Part shown: positions 1-11,293 of the stretch, piece by piece | Layout of the letters: every line of letters begins with the position of its first letter | Position numbering within the stretch: the first letter of the stretch is position 1 | NCBI RefSeq assembly: GCF_011040385.1 | Contig: NZ_JAAIKB010000001.1 | Coordinates: forward strand, 1,039,658 to 1,103,657 | Length of the DNA: 64,000 bases | Origin: Falsiroseomonas algicola | Lineage (GTDB): Bacteria > Pseudomonadota > Alphaproteobacteria > Acetobacterales > Acetobacteraceae | Reading direction: 5' to 3' | Position numbers and translations under genes: made by a program | Notes under the pieces: generated by a model | Told to the model about the DNA's origin: nothing | Database searches by the model: none | The model's input: the letters and a program-made list of their open reading frames with translations, nothing else

Positions 1-472
1 CCAGGATGTTGCCGACGAAGGGGATCAGCAGCGGCGGCGCCAGCATCGCCGCATCGGCGCGCCCCAGCAGCACGCGGCGCAGCAGCAGCATCGCCACCAG
101 CAGGTGCAGCGGCACCGCCATCGCCCAGAGCGCGGCGCCGAGCCGCGGCGCATAGGGCCAGGCGGCCGCGGAGACGATCATGAAGCCGATGGTCGGCGCC
201 GCCAGGAAGGCCAGCCGCACGGGATTCGCCGCTTCCTGCGCGAAGGCATCCGGGTGCCGCCACCACCGCGCCGCCTGCGCGGCGACGATGCCAAGCCACA
301 CCACGAAGGTCAGCGCGAGCAGCGCTTCCCCCACCAGCCCCGGCACCCCCAGCGTCTGCGCCGCCTGCCGCCAGGCCAGGCCAGCGCCGCCCAGCCCCAT
401 CGGCATGGCAAGCAGCGGCAGCGGCAGGAAGGCCAGCGTCGGCGCCGTGCGCATCACCCGGTCGATCTTCAC
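1..472 (-). CDS. TDT/SLAC1-family (TehA-like) membrane transporter, 3' end cut by window
   Basis: Reading leftward from a GTG at 472 gives 157 codons open to the window edge. The product is strongly hydrophobic. An early segment reads PMGLGGAGLAWRQAAQ, and NPVRLAF follows an HPDAFAQE stretch; both resemble the first helices of the tellurite-resistance/dicarboxylate transporter (TDT) family, which includes TehA, Mae1 and plant SLAC1 anion channels. At least four membrane segments are visible. The GTG overlaps the stop of the PhzF gene as GTGA, so the two are probably co-translated, and this gene is the last visible member of a leftward run. The substrate cannot be told: malate, sulfite, tellurite detoxification and chloride have all been assigned to the family. 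Family call fairly sure, function not. Confidence 0.72.
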   Translation of the reverse strand, partial: MKIDRVMRTAPTLAFLPLPLLAMPMGLGGAGLAWRQAAQTLGVPGLVGEALLALTFVVWLGIVAAQAARWWRHPDAFAQEAANPVRLAFLAAPTIGFMIVSAAAWPYAPRLGAALWAMAVPLHLLVAMLLLRRVLLGRADAAMLAPPLLIPFVGNIL

Positions 473-1353
473 AGCGTCACGCTGCCCCTGAACATCGGCA
501 CGCAGCCGCCACCGACCGTCGCCCGGATCCCATGCGCGGTCCGCCGCGCCGTCGTCCGCAGCACGCTCGGCCGCCCCATCTCCACACCCTGGGTCATCAC
601 CCAGGCGCCCTCCTCGGCCCCCGACAGGTGCAGCAGGAAGCCGGCGAGCGGCGTGGCCGCGCTGCCCGTCGCCGCATCCTCCCAGGTGCCGACCAGCGGG
701 GAAAACATGCGCGTCCGCAGCCCCTCCCCCTCACGCCGCCACAGATACAGCGCGAGCTTGCCGCCCAGCGCCGGCTCGGAGGCCACCGCGCGGCGGAAGG
801 CGCCGATGTCCGGCGATGCGGCCGTCATCGCCGCCTCCGTCACCTCCACCAGCAGCCGCGGATTGCCGCCATCGCTGGCGATGGTGGGCGGGTGACGCGC
901 GGTCACAACGCCGGCGGGATCGATCCCCGCGCAGGCGGCCGCGATCTCCACGCTCATCGTCGGCCCGAGCTTGAGGGGCTGCGGCGCCGCGATGGTGGCC
1001 CCCGTCACGGCCCCCGCGCCATCCCGCTCGATCCGCACCTCGACCAGCCCGGCGATCTCCTCGAACCGCAGCACCCCATCCACCGCGCGGTCCGCCAGCA
1101 CGTAGCCCGTGCCGACATTGGGATGGCCCGCGAAGGGCATCTCCGCCGTGCGGTGGAAGATGCGCACGCGCGCGGTGTTCGCCGCATCCGCCGCCGGCAA
1201 CACGAAGGTGGTCTCGGAGAGGTTCATCTCCGCCGCCAGCGCCTGCATCTCGGCATCCGTCATGCCCCGCGCATCGGGGAAGACGGCCAGCTGGTTGCCG
1301 CCGAAGCGACGGTCGGTGAAGACATCGACCGTCACGAACTCGAATCTTCTCAA
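469..1353 (-). CDS. PhzF-family isomerase/epimerase-like protein
   Basis: This 294-residue protein has the PhzF fold signature: an N-terminal FEFVTVDVF with FGGNQLAVF, the catalytic-glutamate segment NLSETTFV, the AGHPNVGTGYVL loop, and the C-terminal DAATGSAATPLAGF loop. PhzF proteins are cytoplasmic isomerases related to diaminopimelate epimerase, with the glutamate in the ETTFV segment as general base. Most homologues outside phenazine producers have no known substrate. No other phenazine genes are here, so phenazine synthesis is not implied. I chose the TTG at 1353 because it overlaps the thiD stop as TTGA and begins directly with the conserved N-terminus; reading further upstream runs into thiD in another frame. 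Probably co-translated with thiD. Confidence 0.85.
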   Translation of the reverse strand: MRRFEFVTVDVFTDRRFGGNQLAVFPDARGMTDAEMQALAAEMNLSETTFVLPAADAANTARVRIFHRTAEMPFAGHPNVGTGYVLADRAVDGVLRFEEIAGLVEVRIERDGAGAVTGATIAAPQPLKLGPTMSVEIAAACAGIDPAGVVTARHPPTIASDGGNPRLLVEVTEAAMTAASPDIGAFRRAVASEPALGGKLALYLWRREGEGLRTRMFSPLVGTWEDAATGSAATPLAGFLLHLSGAEEGAWVMTQGVEMGRPSVLRTTARRTAHGIRATVGGGCVPMFRGSVTL

Positions 1354-2165
1354 GACAGCTGCTCCACCCGCGCGGGGTCCATCGTCACGCCGTGGCCGAG
1401 CGGCCCATGCCCCTGGCCGAGCCCCGGTGCGGCCAGCATCGCCGCCCGCACATAGGCCCGCGCGCGCACCACGGCGTCCCGCAGCGCCATCCCCTGCGCC
1501 AGCCCGCAGGCCAGCGCGGAGGCGAGGGTGCAGCCCGTGCCATGGGTGTGGCGGCTCTCTATCCGCGCGCTTTCGAAGCTCTCGGTGCCCTCGGCGGTCG
1601 CCAGCAGATCGGTCAGCACCGGGCCTTCCATGTGGCCACCCTTCAGCAGCACCGCCTTCACGCCGCGGCCGAGCAGCGCATCGGCGGCGCGCCTCATGTC
1701 GTCCACGGTCGCGATCGACAACCCCGTCAGTGCCTCGGCCTCCGGCAGGTTGGGCGTGATGACCGCCGCCATGGGCAGCAGCCGCGCGGTCAGCGTGGCC
1801 ACGGCCTCCGGCGCCAGCAGCGGATGCCCGCCCTTGGCGACCATGACCGGGTCCGCCACCAGCGGAATGCCCGGGCCGAATTCCGCCAGCGCGCCGCACA
1901 CCGCCTCGATGGTCGTCGAATCAGCCAGCATGCCGGTCTTGATGGAATCGGCGCCGATATCCTCCAGCACCATGCGGATCTGGAGGCGGATGAAATCGGG
2001 GGCCACGCCGACCACGCCCTGCACCCCCAGCGTGTTCTGCGCCGTCAGCGCCGTTACCGCCGTCGCCGCGAAGCCGCCCAGCGCCGTCACGGCCTTGATG
2101 TCCGCCTGGATCCCCGCGCCGCCGCCGCTATCCGACCCCGCGCAGACCAGGACGCGCCCGCTCAT
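1350..2165 (-). CDS. thiD: Hydroxymethylpyrimidine/phosphomethylpyrimidine kinase
   Basis: ThiD phosphorylates hydroxymethylpyrimidine and then its monophosphate to give HMP-PP, the pyrimidine half of thiamine. The 271-residue length is normal. The N-terminus [18 protein letters not shown] is the family substrate-binding signature; [16 protein letters not shown] follows; [11 protein letters not shown] and the C-terminal [10 protein letters not shown] anion-hole loop complete the ribokinase-like fold. The start overlaps the glmM stop by 4 bases (ATGA) and the stop overlaps the PhzF TTG, so it sits in a tightly coupled glmM-thiD-phzF run. No other thiamine genes are nearby and no thiamine riboswitch was seen upstream, so its expression probably follows glmM. 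Confidence 0.95.
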   Translation of the reverse strand: MSGRVLVCAGSDSGGGAGIQADIKAVTALGGFAATAVTALTAQNTLGVQGVVGVAPDFIRLQIRMVLEDIGADSIKTGMLADSTTIEAVCGALAEFGPGIPLVADPVMVAKGGHPLLAPEAVATLTARLLPMAAVITPNLPEAEALTGLSIATVDDMRRAADALLGRGVKAVLLKGGHMEGPVLTDLLATAEGTESFESARIESRHTHGTGCTLASALACGLAQGMALRDAVVRARAYVRAAMLAAPGLGQGHGPLGHGVTMDPARVEQLS

Positions 2166-3553
2166 TCCGCCGCCCCCGCCTTGCGCAGCGCCCCCGCCGC
2201 CGCCCGCGCGCGGATCAGCGCCGCCAGGTCGTCGACGGTCGCGCGCATTTCGCCCTCATCCTCGGCTTCCGCCATCACCCGGATCAGCGGCTCCGTCCCG
2301 CTCGCCCGCACCAGCACGCGCCCGCGCTTGCCGAGCCGTTCACCGGCGGCCGCGATGCCCTCCGTCACCTCTGCATCCTTCAGCGGGGAAGCGCCGGTGT
2401 AGCGGATGTTCACCAGGCGCTGAGGCAGCGGCGCGAAGCGGCGGCAGACCTCGCTGGCCGGGCGCCGCTCCTCCACCAGCAGCGCCAGCACCTGCAGCGC
2501 CGCCACCAGCCCGTCCCCGGTCGTGCCGAAATCCGACAGGATTACATGGCCCGACTGCTCGCCCCCCAGGTTGCAGCCGGCCTCCCGCATCCGCTCCCCC
2601 ACATAGCGGTCGCCGACCTGGGTACGGTGCAGGCTCAGCCCCAGCCCCTCCAGGTGCCGCTCCAGCCCGAGGTTGGACATGACGGTCGCCACCACGCCGC
2701 CGCCCACCAGCCGACCCTGCCGGTGCCAGGACCCGGCGATGGTCGCGAGGATCTGGTCGCCATCGATGACGCGCCCCTGCTCATCCACCAGCACCAGCCG
2801 GTCCGCATCGCCATCCAGCGCGATGCCGAGATCGGCGCGCCGTTCCTTCACCAGCTCCGCAAGCTTCGCCGGCGCCGTCGCCCCGCAATCCCGGTTGATG
2901 TTGAAGCCATCCGGCGTGACGCCGGTGGAAACGACCTCCGCCCCCAACTCCCACAGCACCGTCGGCGCCACCTTGTAGGCCGCGCCATGCGCGCAATCGA
3001 TCGCGATGCGCAGCCCGTCCAGGCTCCGCCCCTTCGGGAAGCTCGCCTTGGCGCTCTCGATGTAGCGCCCCGGCGCATCCTCCAGCCGGTTCGCCCGGCC
3101 GAGCCTAGTCGGCGCCGCCAGGCTTTCGAGGAAATTGGGCGCATCCATCAGCGCCTCGATCTCCGCCTCCTGCGCGTCGGACAGTTTCAGCCCGTCAGGC
3201 CCGAACAGCTTGATGCCGTTATCCTCGAAGAGGTTGTGGCTGGCCGAGATCATGACGCCGAGGTCGCAGCGCAGGCTCCGCGTCAGCATGGCGATGGCCG
3301 GCGTCGGGATCGGCCCCACCAGCATCACATCCATCCCCGCGCCCACGAAGCCCGCTGTCAGCGCGGGTTCCAGCATGTAGCCGGACAGGCGCGTATCCTT
3401 GCCGATGACCACGCGATGCCGGTGGCTGCCCCGGTTGAAGAAGCGCCCCGTCGCCTGGCCGAGCCGCAGCGCGGTGCCCGCATCCATCGGCGGCTGGTTG
3501 GCCTTGCCGCGGATGCCATCGGTGCCGAAAAGCTTGCGAGGGGGCGTGCTCAT
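2162..3553 (-). CDS. glmM: Phosphoglucosamine mutase
   Basis: GlmM converts glucosamine-6-phosphate to glucosamine-1-phosphate for UDP-GlcNAc, hence for peptidoglycan and LPS. The 463 residues show all four phosphohexomutase elements: FGTDGIRG near residue 9; the active-site loop ISASHN at 102-107 with phospho-serine probably Ser105; the metal loop DGDADR in the middle; and the C-terminal phosphate-binding [11 protein letters not shown]. Cytoplasmic. In many alphaproteobacteria the order is ftsH-folP-glmM; here a sugar ABC transporter lies between folP and glmM. The ATG at 3553 follows an 8-bp inverted repeat with no usual Shine-Dalgarno in front (see the separate entry), so initiation may be controlled. 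Confidence 0.97.
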   Translation of the reverse strand: MSTPPRKLFGTDGIRGKANQPPMDAGTALRLGQATGRFFNRGSHRHRVVIGKDTRLSGYMLEPALTAGFVGAGMDVMLVGPIPTPAIAMLTRSLRCDLGVMISASHNLFEDNGIKLFGPDGLKLSDAQEAEIEALMDAPNFLESLAAPTRLGRANRLEDAPGRYIESAKASFPKGRSLDGLRIAIDCAHGAAYKVAPTVLWELGAEVVSTGVTPDGFNINRDCGATAPAKLAELVKERRADLGIALDGDADRLVLVDEQGRVIDGDQILATIAGSWHRQGRLVGGGVVATVMSNLGLERHLEGLGLSLHRTQVGDRYVGERMREAGCNLGGEQSGHVILSDFGTTGDGLVAALQVLALLVEERRPASEVCRRFAPLPQRLVNIRYTGASPLKDAEVTEGIAAAGERLGKRGRVLVRASGTEPLIRVMAEAEDEGEMRATVDDLAALIRARAAAGALRKAGAAE

Positions 3554-3580
3554 GCCGGGCGTTCTAGCGCCCCGCCCGGC
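3554..3580 (-). promoter_or_regulatory. Inverted repeat directly abutting the glmM start codon
   Basis: Bases 3554-3561 (GCCGGGCG) and 3573-3580 (CGCCCGGC) are perfectly complementary, with an 11-base loop. In the leftward transcript the hairpin ends immediately before the glmM ATG and lies between the stop of the transporter ATPase gene and glmM. There is no T-run after it, so it is not a classical terminator. It could hide the ribosome-binding region of glmM or act as an mRNA processing or stability element. This is inference from the sequence only. Confidence 0.4.
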
Positions 3581-3591
3581 GGTTTCAAAAC

Positions 3592-4368
3592 TTACGAGTC
3601 AGCCATCGCCCCCGGCCCCCGCACCGCCGCTTCCGGGCATTTGCCGAGGATGATCATCCCCAGCACCTCATCCTTCGTCACGTCGCTCGTCCGCGCCGTG
3701 CCGACCAGCCGCCCGTTCTTCATGACGCTGACGCGGTCCGCCAGGTCGAAGACATCATGGATGTCATGGCTGATCAGGAAGATGCCGATCCCCTGCGCCT
3801 TCAGCTGCTTCACCAGCTCGCCGACCTGCGCCGTCTCCGCCGGGCCCAGCGCCGCGGTGGGTTCGTCCATGATCAGGATGCGGGCGTTGAAGTGGATGGC
3901 GCGCGCGATGGCCACCGATTGCCGCTGCCCGCCGGACAGCGCGCGGACCGGTTCCTTGAAGCGCCGGAAATGCGGGTTGAGCCGCGCCATCACCTGCCGC
4001 GTCGCCGATTCCATCGCCGCATCGTCCAGCGTCCCCCAGCGGGTGACGATCTCACGCCCGAGGAAGATGTTGGCCGCGGCGTCGACATTGTCCGCCAGCG
4101 CGAGGGTCTGGTAGATCGTCTCGATCCCGTAGCGCTTGGCGTCGCGCGGCGTGCCGATATCGGCGACCTGCCCCTCAACCCGGATCTCCCCGGCATCGGC
4201 GCGATAGGCGCCCGAGAGAATCTTGATCAGCGTGGATTTGCCCGCGCCGTTATGGCCGAGCAGGGCCACGACCTCCCCAGGCATCAGGTCGACCGACACG
4301 TCATCGACGGCCTTGATGCCGCCGAAGGCGATGGAGATGCCGCGCATCTCGACGAGGGGCGTGCTCAT
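3592..4368 (-). CDS. Monosaccharide ABC transporter, ATPase subunit (XylG/FrcA type)
   Basis: A 258-residue single nucleotide-binding domain: Walker [10 protein letters not shown] at 38-46, signature LSGGQRQ at 144-150, Walker B ILIMDEP at 164-170 and the switch histidine in ISHDIHDV. E. coli XylG and RbsA have two fused domains. A one-domain protein with the conserved ETIYQ and [13 protein letters not shown] phrasing is typical of the FrcA-like CUT2 sugar importers of alphaproteobacteria, which work as homodimers at the inner membrane. The ATG at 4368 overlaps the permease stop (ATGA). It is the last gene of a three-gene operon (binding protein, permease, ATPase). No sugar kinase or isomerase is adjacent to reveal the sugar. 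Confidence 0.92.
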   Translation of the reverse strand: MSTPLVEMRGISIAFGGIKAVDDVSVDLMPGEVVALLGHNGAGKSTLIKILSGAYRADAGEIRVEGQVADIGTPRDAKRYGIETIYQTLALADNVDAAANIFLGREIVTRWGTLDDAAMESATRQVMARLNPHFRRFKEPVRALSGGQRQSVAIARAIHFNARILIMDEPTAALGPAETAQVGELVKQLKAQGIGIFLISHDIHDVFDLADRVSVMKNGRLVGTARTSDVTKDEVLGMIILGKCPEAAVRGPGAMADS

Positions 4369-5606
4369 CGGATGCGCTTCCTCCAGGCCCCGTCCAGCCA
4401 GACGGCGAAGACCAGCACCAGGCCCACTACGATGTTCTGCAGCGGCGTATCCACGCCCAGCAGCACCATGCCGGATTGCAGCGACTGCATCACCAGCGCC
4501 CCCAGCATGGCGCCGGCCACCGTGCCCATGCCGCCGGCCAGCGACGTCCCGCCGATCACCGCCGCCGCGATGACGTAGAGCTCGTCCAGTGTCCCCGCCG
4601 CATTGGTCGCGGCGTTCAGCCGGGCGGTCGCGATGCAGGCCGAAAGCCCCACCAGCGCGCCCATCAGGCCGAAGACCATCATCAGGCTGCGCCGGGTGTT
4701 CACGCCGGACAGCTCCGCCGCCTCCGGATTGCCGCCGATGGCGAAGACATACCGGCCGAAGCGCGTCCGCGTCGCCAGCACCGTCATGGCGACGCCGACC
4801 ATCAGCGCCACGATCACCGGGATCGCCAGTCCATGCGCGATGAACAGGCCCCCCGGCGGCCAGGCGATGCCCTGCGCCTCCGCCATCCGCCGCGCCACGC
4901 CGACCGGGATCGGATAGCTGTTCGCCACCGCGACCGCCCCGATCACGACCAGGCAGGCGAGGCCCATCAGCACGCCTTCCGCCCAGCCCGGCCGCACCGG
5001 GAAGCCGAAGGCGAGGCGCCGGCGCCGCAGCATCACCATCCCCGCCACGATCGCCGCACAGGCGAGCGCCGCCAGCACCCAGGAAGCGGTGGCCCCGATC
5101 GCCCCCTCGATGCCCCCGCCCAGCATGCGGAAGCGCCCATCCATCGGCGCCACCGTCTGCCCCTGCGTCACCCACCAGGCCGCGCCGCGCCAGACCAGCA
5201 GCCCGCCCAGCGTGACGATGAAGGAGGGGATGCCGAGATAGGCGATGAGGCTGCCCTGCATCAGCCCGATCACGCCCCCCAGCGCCACCCCCACCGCCAC
5301 CGCGATGAAGGCCGTCGCCGGATGCTCGAGGCCGATCACCTCCGGCAGCCACCGTGCCTGCACCACGCCGACCACCATGCCGATGAAGCCCAGCATGGCG
5401 CCGACGCTGAGGTCGATGTTCCGCGTGACGATGACCAGCACCATCCCGCAGGCCATCACGGCAATGGAGGCCGTCTGGACCGAGAGGTTCCAGAGGTTGC
5501 GCGGCGTCAGGAAGGCGCCGCCCGACAGCAGGTCGAACCCCACCCAGATCACCGCCAGCGCGCCGAGCATCCCGACGAGCCGCGGGTCAACCTCCAGATG
5601 CCGCAT
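4365..5606 (-). CDS. Monosaccharide ABC transporter, permease (XylH type)
   Basis: The 413-residue protein is almost wholly hydrophobic, with about ten membrane segments. It carries the CUT2 permease hallmarks: [17 protein letters not shown] near the N-terminus, [18 protein letters not shown] in the middle, and [26 protein letters not shown] followed by [29 protein letters not shown] towards the C-terminus. The length and the insert with YPIPVG match XylH-like xylose permeases rather than the shorter ribose permeases. It forms the inner-membrane channel with the ATPase encoded just downstream, to which it is coupled by a 4-base overlap. It follows the binding-protein gene after 32 bases. Confidence 0.93.
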   Translation of the reverse strand: MRHLEVDPRLVGMLGALAVIWVGFDLLSGGAFLTPRNLWNLSVQTASIAVMACGMVLVIVTRNIDLSVGAMLGFIGMVVGVVQARWLPEVIGLEHPATAFIAVAVGVALGGVIGLMQGSLIAYLGIPSFIVTLGGLLVWRGAAWWVTQGQTVAPMDGRFRMLGGGIEGAIGATASWVLAALACAAIVAGMVMLRRRRLAFGFPVRPGWAEGVLMGLACLVVIGAVAVANSYPIPVGVARRMAEAQGIAWPPGGLFIAHGLAIPVIVALMVGVAMTVLATRTRFGRYVFAIGGNPEAAELSGVNTRRSLMMVFGLMGALVGLSACIATARLNAATNAAGTLDELYVIAAAVIGGTSLAGGMGTVAGAMLGALVMQSLQSGMVLLGVDTPLQNIVVGLVLVFAVWLDGAWRKRIR

Positions 5607-5638
5607 TCAGCCGATGCCCTGGCGGCGCCCCACCGTGG

Positions 5639-6703
<1,065 letters not shown>

Positions 6704-6802
6704 CATCGCCTCCCCATCCCACCGGTCGTATGCACGACCTTGCTGAAAGGGAGGCTCCCGCGCCCTGCCGCCCTGCGTCAAGCACGACGTGCGGTTGCGG
6801 CA

Positions 6803-7864
6803 TCACCCGTCGTCGTCTTCCACCCCGCCAGCGGAAACCGCGTTCCAGACCGCGAGCGCCTGCACCGTTTCCGCGACGTCATGCACCCGGATGATCGCCG
6901 CCCCATGCGACGCGGCATGCAGCGCCGCGGCCACCGACCCCGCGACGCGGTCCACCGGAGCCTCGACCCCCGACAACTCCCCGATGAAGCGCTTCCGGCT
7001 GGCGCCGAAGACGACCGGCACGCCGATCCCCGCCAGCAGCGGCAGGCGTTCCATCAGCGCGATGTTGTGCGGCAGCCGCTTGCCGAAGCCGATGCCGGGG
7101 TCGATGGCGATCCGCCCGCGCGGAATGCCGAGCCGCTCGACCATGGTCACGCGGTCCGCCAGGAACTGCGCCACCTCCAGCGCCACGTCGCCGTAGCGGG
7201 GGTCCTGCTGCATGGTGCGGGGGTCGTCGCCCAGCATGTGCATCAGGATCACGCTGGCTTCGCTGCGCGCCAGCACCCGGGCCGAGGCAGGGTCATGCCG
7301 CAGCGCCGTCACGTCGTTGACGATCTCCGCCCCGGCTTCCAGCGCCGCCAGCATGGTCGCGGCGTTGCGGGTATCGACGCTGATGGTGGCGGCCTTCGCC
7401 AGTTCCCGGATCACCGGCAGGATGCGCCGGCATTCCTCCTCCGGCGCCACGGGCTGCGCGCCCGGCCGCGTACTCTCCCCCCCGATGTCGAGCAGATCGG
7501 CGCCGGCTTCCAGCAGCATGTGCCCGGCATCGATCGCGTTGGCATGGTCCGCGAAATGGCCGCCATCGCTGAAGCTGTCGGGCGTGATGTTGAGGATGCC
7601 CATCACCAGCGGCCGCCCGCCCTCATGCGGCAGTGCAAGACCCGCAAAGGCCGCCGGAGCCCGCGTCAGCGCCAGCACCGCCTCCTGCCACCCATCCGGC
7701 ACATCGGCCAGTGCCAGCGCGCCTTCCGGCGCGCCCGGCCCGATCAGCCGCACCATGGTGAAGGCGCCAGGCCCGCCCGCCAGCGGCAGCGCCAGGTCGG
7801 CGGCCACGGCGGTCGCGGCGGCGCGGCCTTGCAGCAGGCCCAATGGCTCGACCCAGCTTTCCAT
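6803..7864 (-). CDS. folP: Dihydropteroate synthase
   Basis: FolP condenses p-aminobenzoate with the pterin pyrophosphate to make dihydropteroate in folate synthesis and is the sulfonamide target. The pterin-binding TIM barrel is clear: MGILNITPDSFSDGG, LLDIGGESTRPGA, ISVDTRN, IVNDVTA, a PGIGFGK loop and FGASRKRFIG. About 100 residues precede MGILNITPD, longer than in E. coli FolP (roughly 20); such an N-terminal extension (EPLGLLQGRAAA...) is common in alphaproteobacteria. The ATG at 7864 is preferred because longer readings run into the ftsH terminator hairpin. It lies downstream of ftsH on the same strand, 130 bases away, probably with its own promoter after that terminator. Confidence 0.95.
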   Translation of the reverse strand: MESWVEPLGLLQGRAAATAVAADLALPLAGGPGAFTMVRLIGPGAPEGALALADVPDGWQEAVLALTRAPAAFAGLALPHEGGRPLVMGILNITPDSFSDGGHFADHANAIDAGHMLLEAGADLLDIGGESTRPGAQPVAPEEECRRILPVIRELAKAATISVDTRNAATMLAALEAGAEIVNDVTALRHDPASARVLARSEASVILMHMLGDDPRTMQQDPRYGDVALEVAQFLADRVTMVERLGIPRGRIAIDPGIGFGKRLPHNIALMERLPLLAGIGVPVVFGASRKRFIGELSGVEAPVDRVAGSVAAALHAASHGAAIIRVHDVAETVQALAVWNAVSAGGVEDDDG

Positions 7865-7936
7865 CACGACTCGCCGCCCCGGTATCCGCCCTGCATCCAA
7901 CGATGCCGCGCGTTCCTGCCATCGGGAACCCGGAAT

Positions 7937-7970
7937 CGAAAACGGCCCGCGCCTGGTGGCACGGGCCGTT
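7937..7970 (-). terminator. Rho-independent terminator after ftsH
   Basis: In the leftward direction the arms AACGGCCCG (7970-7962) and CGGGCCGTT (7949-7941) form a perfect 9-bp stem with a 12-base loop, and the transcript continues TTTT then CGATT. It lies 25 bases past the ftsH stop, so it fits a terminator separating ftsH from folP. Confidence 0.72.
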
Positions 7971-7994
7971 CGCGTCAACGCGATGGAGGCGCGT

Positions 7995-9920
7995 TCAGGT
8001 CCCCGGCGCGGGGGCGAAGCCGCCGCCCGTGCTGGGGCGCGGGTTCGGCCGCCCGCTGGTCGGCACGCTGCCGCGGCCCTGGTTCACCGGCTCATCCGGC
8101 CGCACCCGCACGATGGGTTCGCCCTTGATGATCTGCTTGATCTCGTCGCCGCTGATCGTCTCGTGCTCCAGCAGTCCCTTGGCCAGCAGGTGCAGCTCGT
8201 CGATGTTCTCGCTCAGCACCTTCGTCGCGCGGGCATAGGCGCCATCGATGATGAGGCGGATCTCGCCATCGATCTTCCGCGCCGTCTCCTCCGACAGGTT
8301 CTTGGACTGGGTCACGCTGTGGCCGAGGAAGACCTCCTGGTCGTTCGACCCGTAGGCGATCATGCCGAGATTCTCGGACATGCCCCATTCCGTCACCATC
8401 CGGCGCGCCATGTCGGTCGCCATCTTGATGTCGCCCGAAGCCCCGTTGGAGACCTTGTCGGCGCCGAAGATCAGCTCCTCCGCCACGCGGCCTCCCATCG
8501 CCATCGCAAGCTCGGCCTTCATCTTCGACTTGTGCTTGGAGTAGCGGTCGCCGGCCGGCAGGGACATCACGAGGCCCAGCGCCCGGCCGCGCGGGATGAT
8601 GGTCGCCTTGTGCACCGGGTCGCATTCCGGCTCATGGATCGCCACCAGCGCGTGGCCGGCCTCGTGATAGGCGGTCATGCGCTTCTCATCCTCGGACATG
8701 ACGAGGCTTCGGCGCTCCGCGCCCATCATCACCTTGTCCTTGGCCGCCTCGAACTCCGCCATGCCCACGGTCCGGCGGCCGGTGCGCGCCGCGAGCAGCG
8801 CCGCCTCGTTCACCAGGTTGGCCAGGTCGGCGCCCGAGAAGCCGGGCGTGCCGCGCGCGATCGTCTTCGGATCCACATCAGACGCCAGCGGCACCTTCCG
8901 CATGTGAACCCGCAGGATCTTCTCCCGCCCGTTCACGTCGGGGTTCGGCACCACGACCTGGCGGTCGAAGCGGCCCGGGCGCAGCAGCGCGGGGTCCAAC
9001 ACGTCCGGCCGGTTGGTGGCGGCGATGATGATGACGCCTTCGTTCGACTCGAAGCCATCCATCTCCACGAGCATCTGGTTCAGGGTCTGCTCGCGCTCGT
9101 CATTGCCACCGCCGAGACCGGCACCGCGGTGGCGACCCACCGCGTCGATCTCGTCGATGAAGATGATGCAGGGGGCATTCTTCTTGCCCTGCTCGAACAT
9201 GTCGCGAACGCGGCTGGCGCCCACGCCGACGAACATCTCGACGAAGTCGGAGCCGGAGATGGTGAAGAAGGGCACGTTCGCCTCGCCGGCGATGGAGCGC
9301 GCCAGCAGCGTCTTGCCGGTGCCCGGCGGGCCCACCAGCAGCACGCCCTTCGGGATCTTGCCGCCAAGCCGCTGGAACTTCTGCGGATCCCGCAGGAATT
9401 CCACGATCTCCTCCAGCTCGCCCTTGGCTTCCTCGATGCCCGCCACGTCGTCGAAGGTGACGCGGCCCTGCTTCTCGGTCAGCAGCTTGGCCTTGGACTT
9501 GCCGAAGCCCATGGCCCGGCCGCCGCCGCCCTGCATCTGGCGCATGAAGAACACCCAGACGCCGATCAGCAGCAGCATCGGGAACCAGCTGAGCAGGTAG
9601 TGGAACAGCGGGTTGACGTCGCTTTCCTCGGGCCGCGCGACCACGCGCACGCCCTTCTCCGTCAGCCGCGTGACCAGCTGCGGGTCTTCCGGCGTGTAGG
9701 TCTGGAAGCTGCGCCCGTCATTCAGCTGGCCGGTGACGGTGCGCCCGGTGATGGTCACGTCCCGGACATGGCCGGCGCTGACCTCGTTCAGGAAGTCGGA
9801 ATAGGCGACCTGCTGCGCCGCGCGGCTGCTGCCGCCCGAAGGCTGGAACAGGTTGAACAGCGCCACCAGCAGCAGCGCCACGATCACCCACAGCGCCAGG
9901 TTCCGGCCGAAATTGTTCAC
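7995..9920 (-). CDS. ftsH: ATP-dependent zinc metalloprotease FtsH
   Basis: FtsH is the essential membrane-anchored AAA+ protease that extracts and degrades membrane and regulatory proteins as a hexamer. Reading from the GTG at 9920 gives 641 residues: first membrane segment about 8-25, periplasmic domain, second membrane segment about 107-126, Walker A GPPGTGKT at 197-204, Walker [10 protein letters not shown] near 252-260, second region of homology with arginine finger ALLRPGRFD, and the zinc motif HEAGH at 419-423. The GTG is chosen because it starts exactly at the conserved MNNFGRN-type N-terminus and has AGGGA upstream at workable spacing; the open frame upstream is tilS read out of frame. 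The C-terminus is rich in Arg, Pro and Gly. Confidence 0.97.
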   Translation of the reverse strand: MNNFGRNLALWVIVALLLVALFNLFQPSGGSSRAAQQVAYSDFLNEVSAGHVRDVTITGRTVTGQLNDGRSFQTYTPEDPQLVTRLTEKGVRVVARPEESDVNPLFHYLLSWFPMLLLIGVWVFFMRQMQGGGGRAMGFGKSKAKLLTEKQGRVTFDDVAGIEEAKGELEEIVEFLRDPQKFQRLGGKIPKGVLLVGPPGTGKTLLARSIAGEANVPFFTISGSDFVEMFVGVGASRVRDMFEQGKKNAPCIIFIDEIDAVGRHRGAGLGGGNDEREQTLNQMLVEMDGFESNEGVIIIAATNRPDVLDPALLRPGRFDRQVVVPNPDVNGREKILRVHMRKVPLASDVDPKTIARGTPGFSGADLANLVNEAALLAARTGRRTVGMAEFEAAKDKVMMGAERRSLVMSEDEKRMTAYHEAGHALVAIHEPECDPVHKATIIPRGRALGLVMSLPAGDRYSKHKSKMKAELAMAMGGRVAEELIFGADKVSNGASGDIKMATDMARRMVTEWGMSENLGMIAYGSNDQEVFLGHSVTQSKNLSEETARKIDGEIRLIIDGAYARATKVLSENIDELHLLAKGLLEHETISGDEIKQIIKGEPIVRVRPDEPVNQGRGSVPTSGRPNPRPSTGGGFAPAPGT

Positions 9921-10036
9921 GTTGGCATCCCTTTGGGGCTTCCCAGGCTGACCACCTCGCACCGATGCGGGGGGCGGGCCGCTCCGCTGCACAGATAGGA
10001 ACGCTGCCGCCCTCTTCCATCCCAGGACCGCAATGC

Positions 10037-11263
10037 TCAGGCACAGGCCGCGCCCGCCGGCGCGAAGCGCAGGCGGCAGGCGGCGTGCTCCTGGGATGAA
10101 GGATAGGACAGGCCGGGCGCCGCGACCAGCACAGTGTCGCGACGGATCGCGGGCATCGTCCGCGCCACCGCCGCCGGCAGCCAGGGGGGCCTCGGCAGCC
10201 GCGCATCCCCCAGCGCGCCGATCACGCAGCCCTCTGGCGGCCTGCCCTCCAGCACGAAACGCCCATCCCAGCGGGCGCCGGGCAGCGCCGGCACGGGCGG
10301 CGCCATCGCCGCCTCCTCCCGCAGCAGCAGACCGCCGCGCATTAGCCGCGCCCCGCCCAGCGTGCCCTCGCCGCGGGCGAGCAGCGCCGCCACGGCGTCC
10401 CGCGGCGGCGCGAAGGCGGCGCCCGACACCACCCGCAGCAGCGCCGCCAGCGCCGCAACCGCCATCCCATCCGTGCCCAGCGCCGCAAGGTCGAGTCGCG
10501 CGAATCCCTCGGGATGCAGCCGCGCCGCCTGCGCGATCCGCGCAGCGACTGCCTCCCCACTCCTGACGCGCCGCCGGGCAAAGGCCGCCGCCGCCGCCGC
10601 CAGCGCCGCCACGCCCGGCCCCTCCCCGACCGGATCGCCGAGCGCCACGCGCAGCCGGACGCGCGCGAAGGCGCTGTTTTCGTTTGAGGGGTCGCGGATC
10701 GGCGCCAGGCCGGCCGCCGCCACCACCGCTTCCAGCCGCGCCGGCGCCACGCCCAGCAGCGGCCGGATCACCAGCACTCCCCCGGCACTGCGCGCCGCCG
10801 CCATGCCCGCCAGCCCCGCCGGCCCGCTGCCCGCAAAGCCGCGCAGCAGCAGCGTCTCCGCCTGGTCCCCCCGATGCTGGCCGAGCGCCAGCCACGGCGC
10901 GCCCACCGCGGCGCAGACGCGCATCAGCGCCGCCAGCCGCCCCTCCCGCGCCCTCGCCTGCATGCCGGGACCAGGCGCCAGGCCAAGCGCTTCCACCCGT
11001 GCCTCGATCCCCCGTGCCGCCATCCATCCGGCGACGGTCGAGGCCTCCGCCGCACTGTCGTCCCTGAGCCCGTGATCCACGATGCCGGCTACCAGGCGCC
11101 CGCCGCGCGCCCCCGCCCAGCGCGCCAGGAGCAGCGCCAGCGCCAGGCTGTGCGGCCCGCCGGACACGCCGGCCACCATCACCGGCGCGACGCCGAACGG
11201 CCCGAGGGGCGCCATCAGCGCGTCGAATTCCGACGCCCCGATGGCCCCCGGGCCATCCATCAC
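10037..11263 (-). CDS. tilS: tRNA(Ile)-lysidine synthase with an unusual PP-loop
   Basis: TilS adds lysine to C34 of the AUA-reading tRNA-Ile, changing both its charging and its decoding. The 408-residue protein starts at one of two tandem ATGs. The PP-loop ATPase motif, normally SGGxDS, reads SGGPHS at 34-39, so the usual aspartate is histidine; the codon is clearly CAC. Other family marks are intact: [13 protein letters not shown], the [16 protein letters not shown] segment and RDPSNEN. The C-terminal TilS domains are weakly conserved. It lies between cpoB and ftsH on the same strand, the usual tol-tilS-ftsH neighbourhood. The identification is firm; whether the histidine is tolerated cannot be decided from sequence. 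Confidence 0.9.
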   Translation of the reverse strand: MMDGPGAIGASEFDALMAPLGPFGVAPVMVAGVSGGPHSLALALLLARWAGARGGRLVAGIVDHGLRDDSAAEASTVAGWMAARGIEARVEALGLAPGPGMQARAREGRLAALMRVCAAVGAPWLALGQHRGDQAETLLLRGFAGSGPAGLAGMAAARSAGGVLVIRPLLGVAPARLEAVVAAAGLAPIRDPSNENSAFARVRLRVALGDPVGEGPGVAALAAAAAAFARRRVRSGEAVAARIAQAARLHPEGFARLDLAALGTDGMAVAALAALLRVVSGAAFAPPRDAVAALLARGEGTLGGARLMRGGLLLREEAAMAPPVPALPGARWDGRFVLEGRPPEGCVIGALGDARLPRPPWLPAAVARTMPAIRRDTVLVAAPGLSYPSSQEHAACRLRFAPAGAACA

Positions 11264-11293
11264 GTTTGCGGGAGCTTCGTTAACGCGCCGCGA

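Noticed and set aside
469..1353. Phenazine biosynthesis
   Set aside because: Only a PhzF-family protein is present; no phzA-E or phzG genes, so the pathway is not supported.
104..5352. Long plus-strand and minus-strand reading frames overlapping the housekeeping genes
   Set aside because: In DNA this GC-rich, stop codons are rare and antisense frames stay open. The proteins they predict are Arg/Pro/Ala/Gly-rich without any domain, whereas the opposite frames encode clear families.
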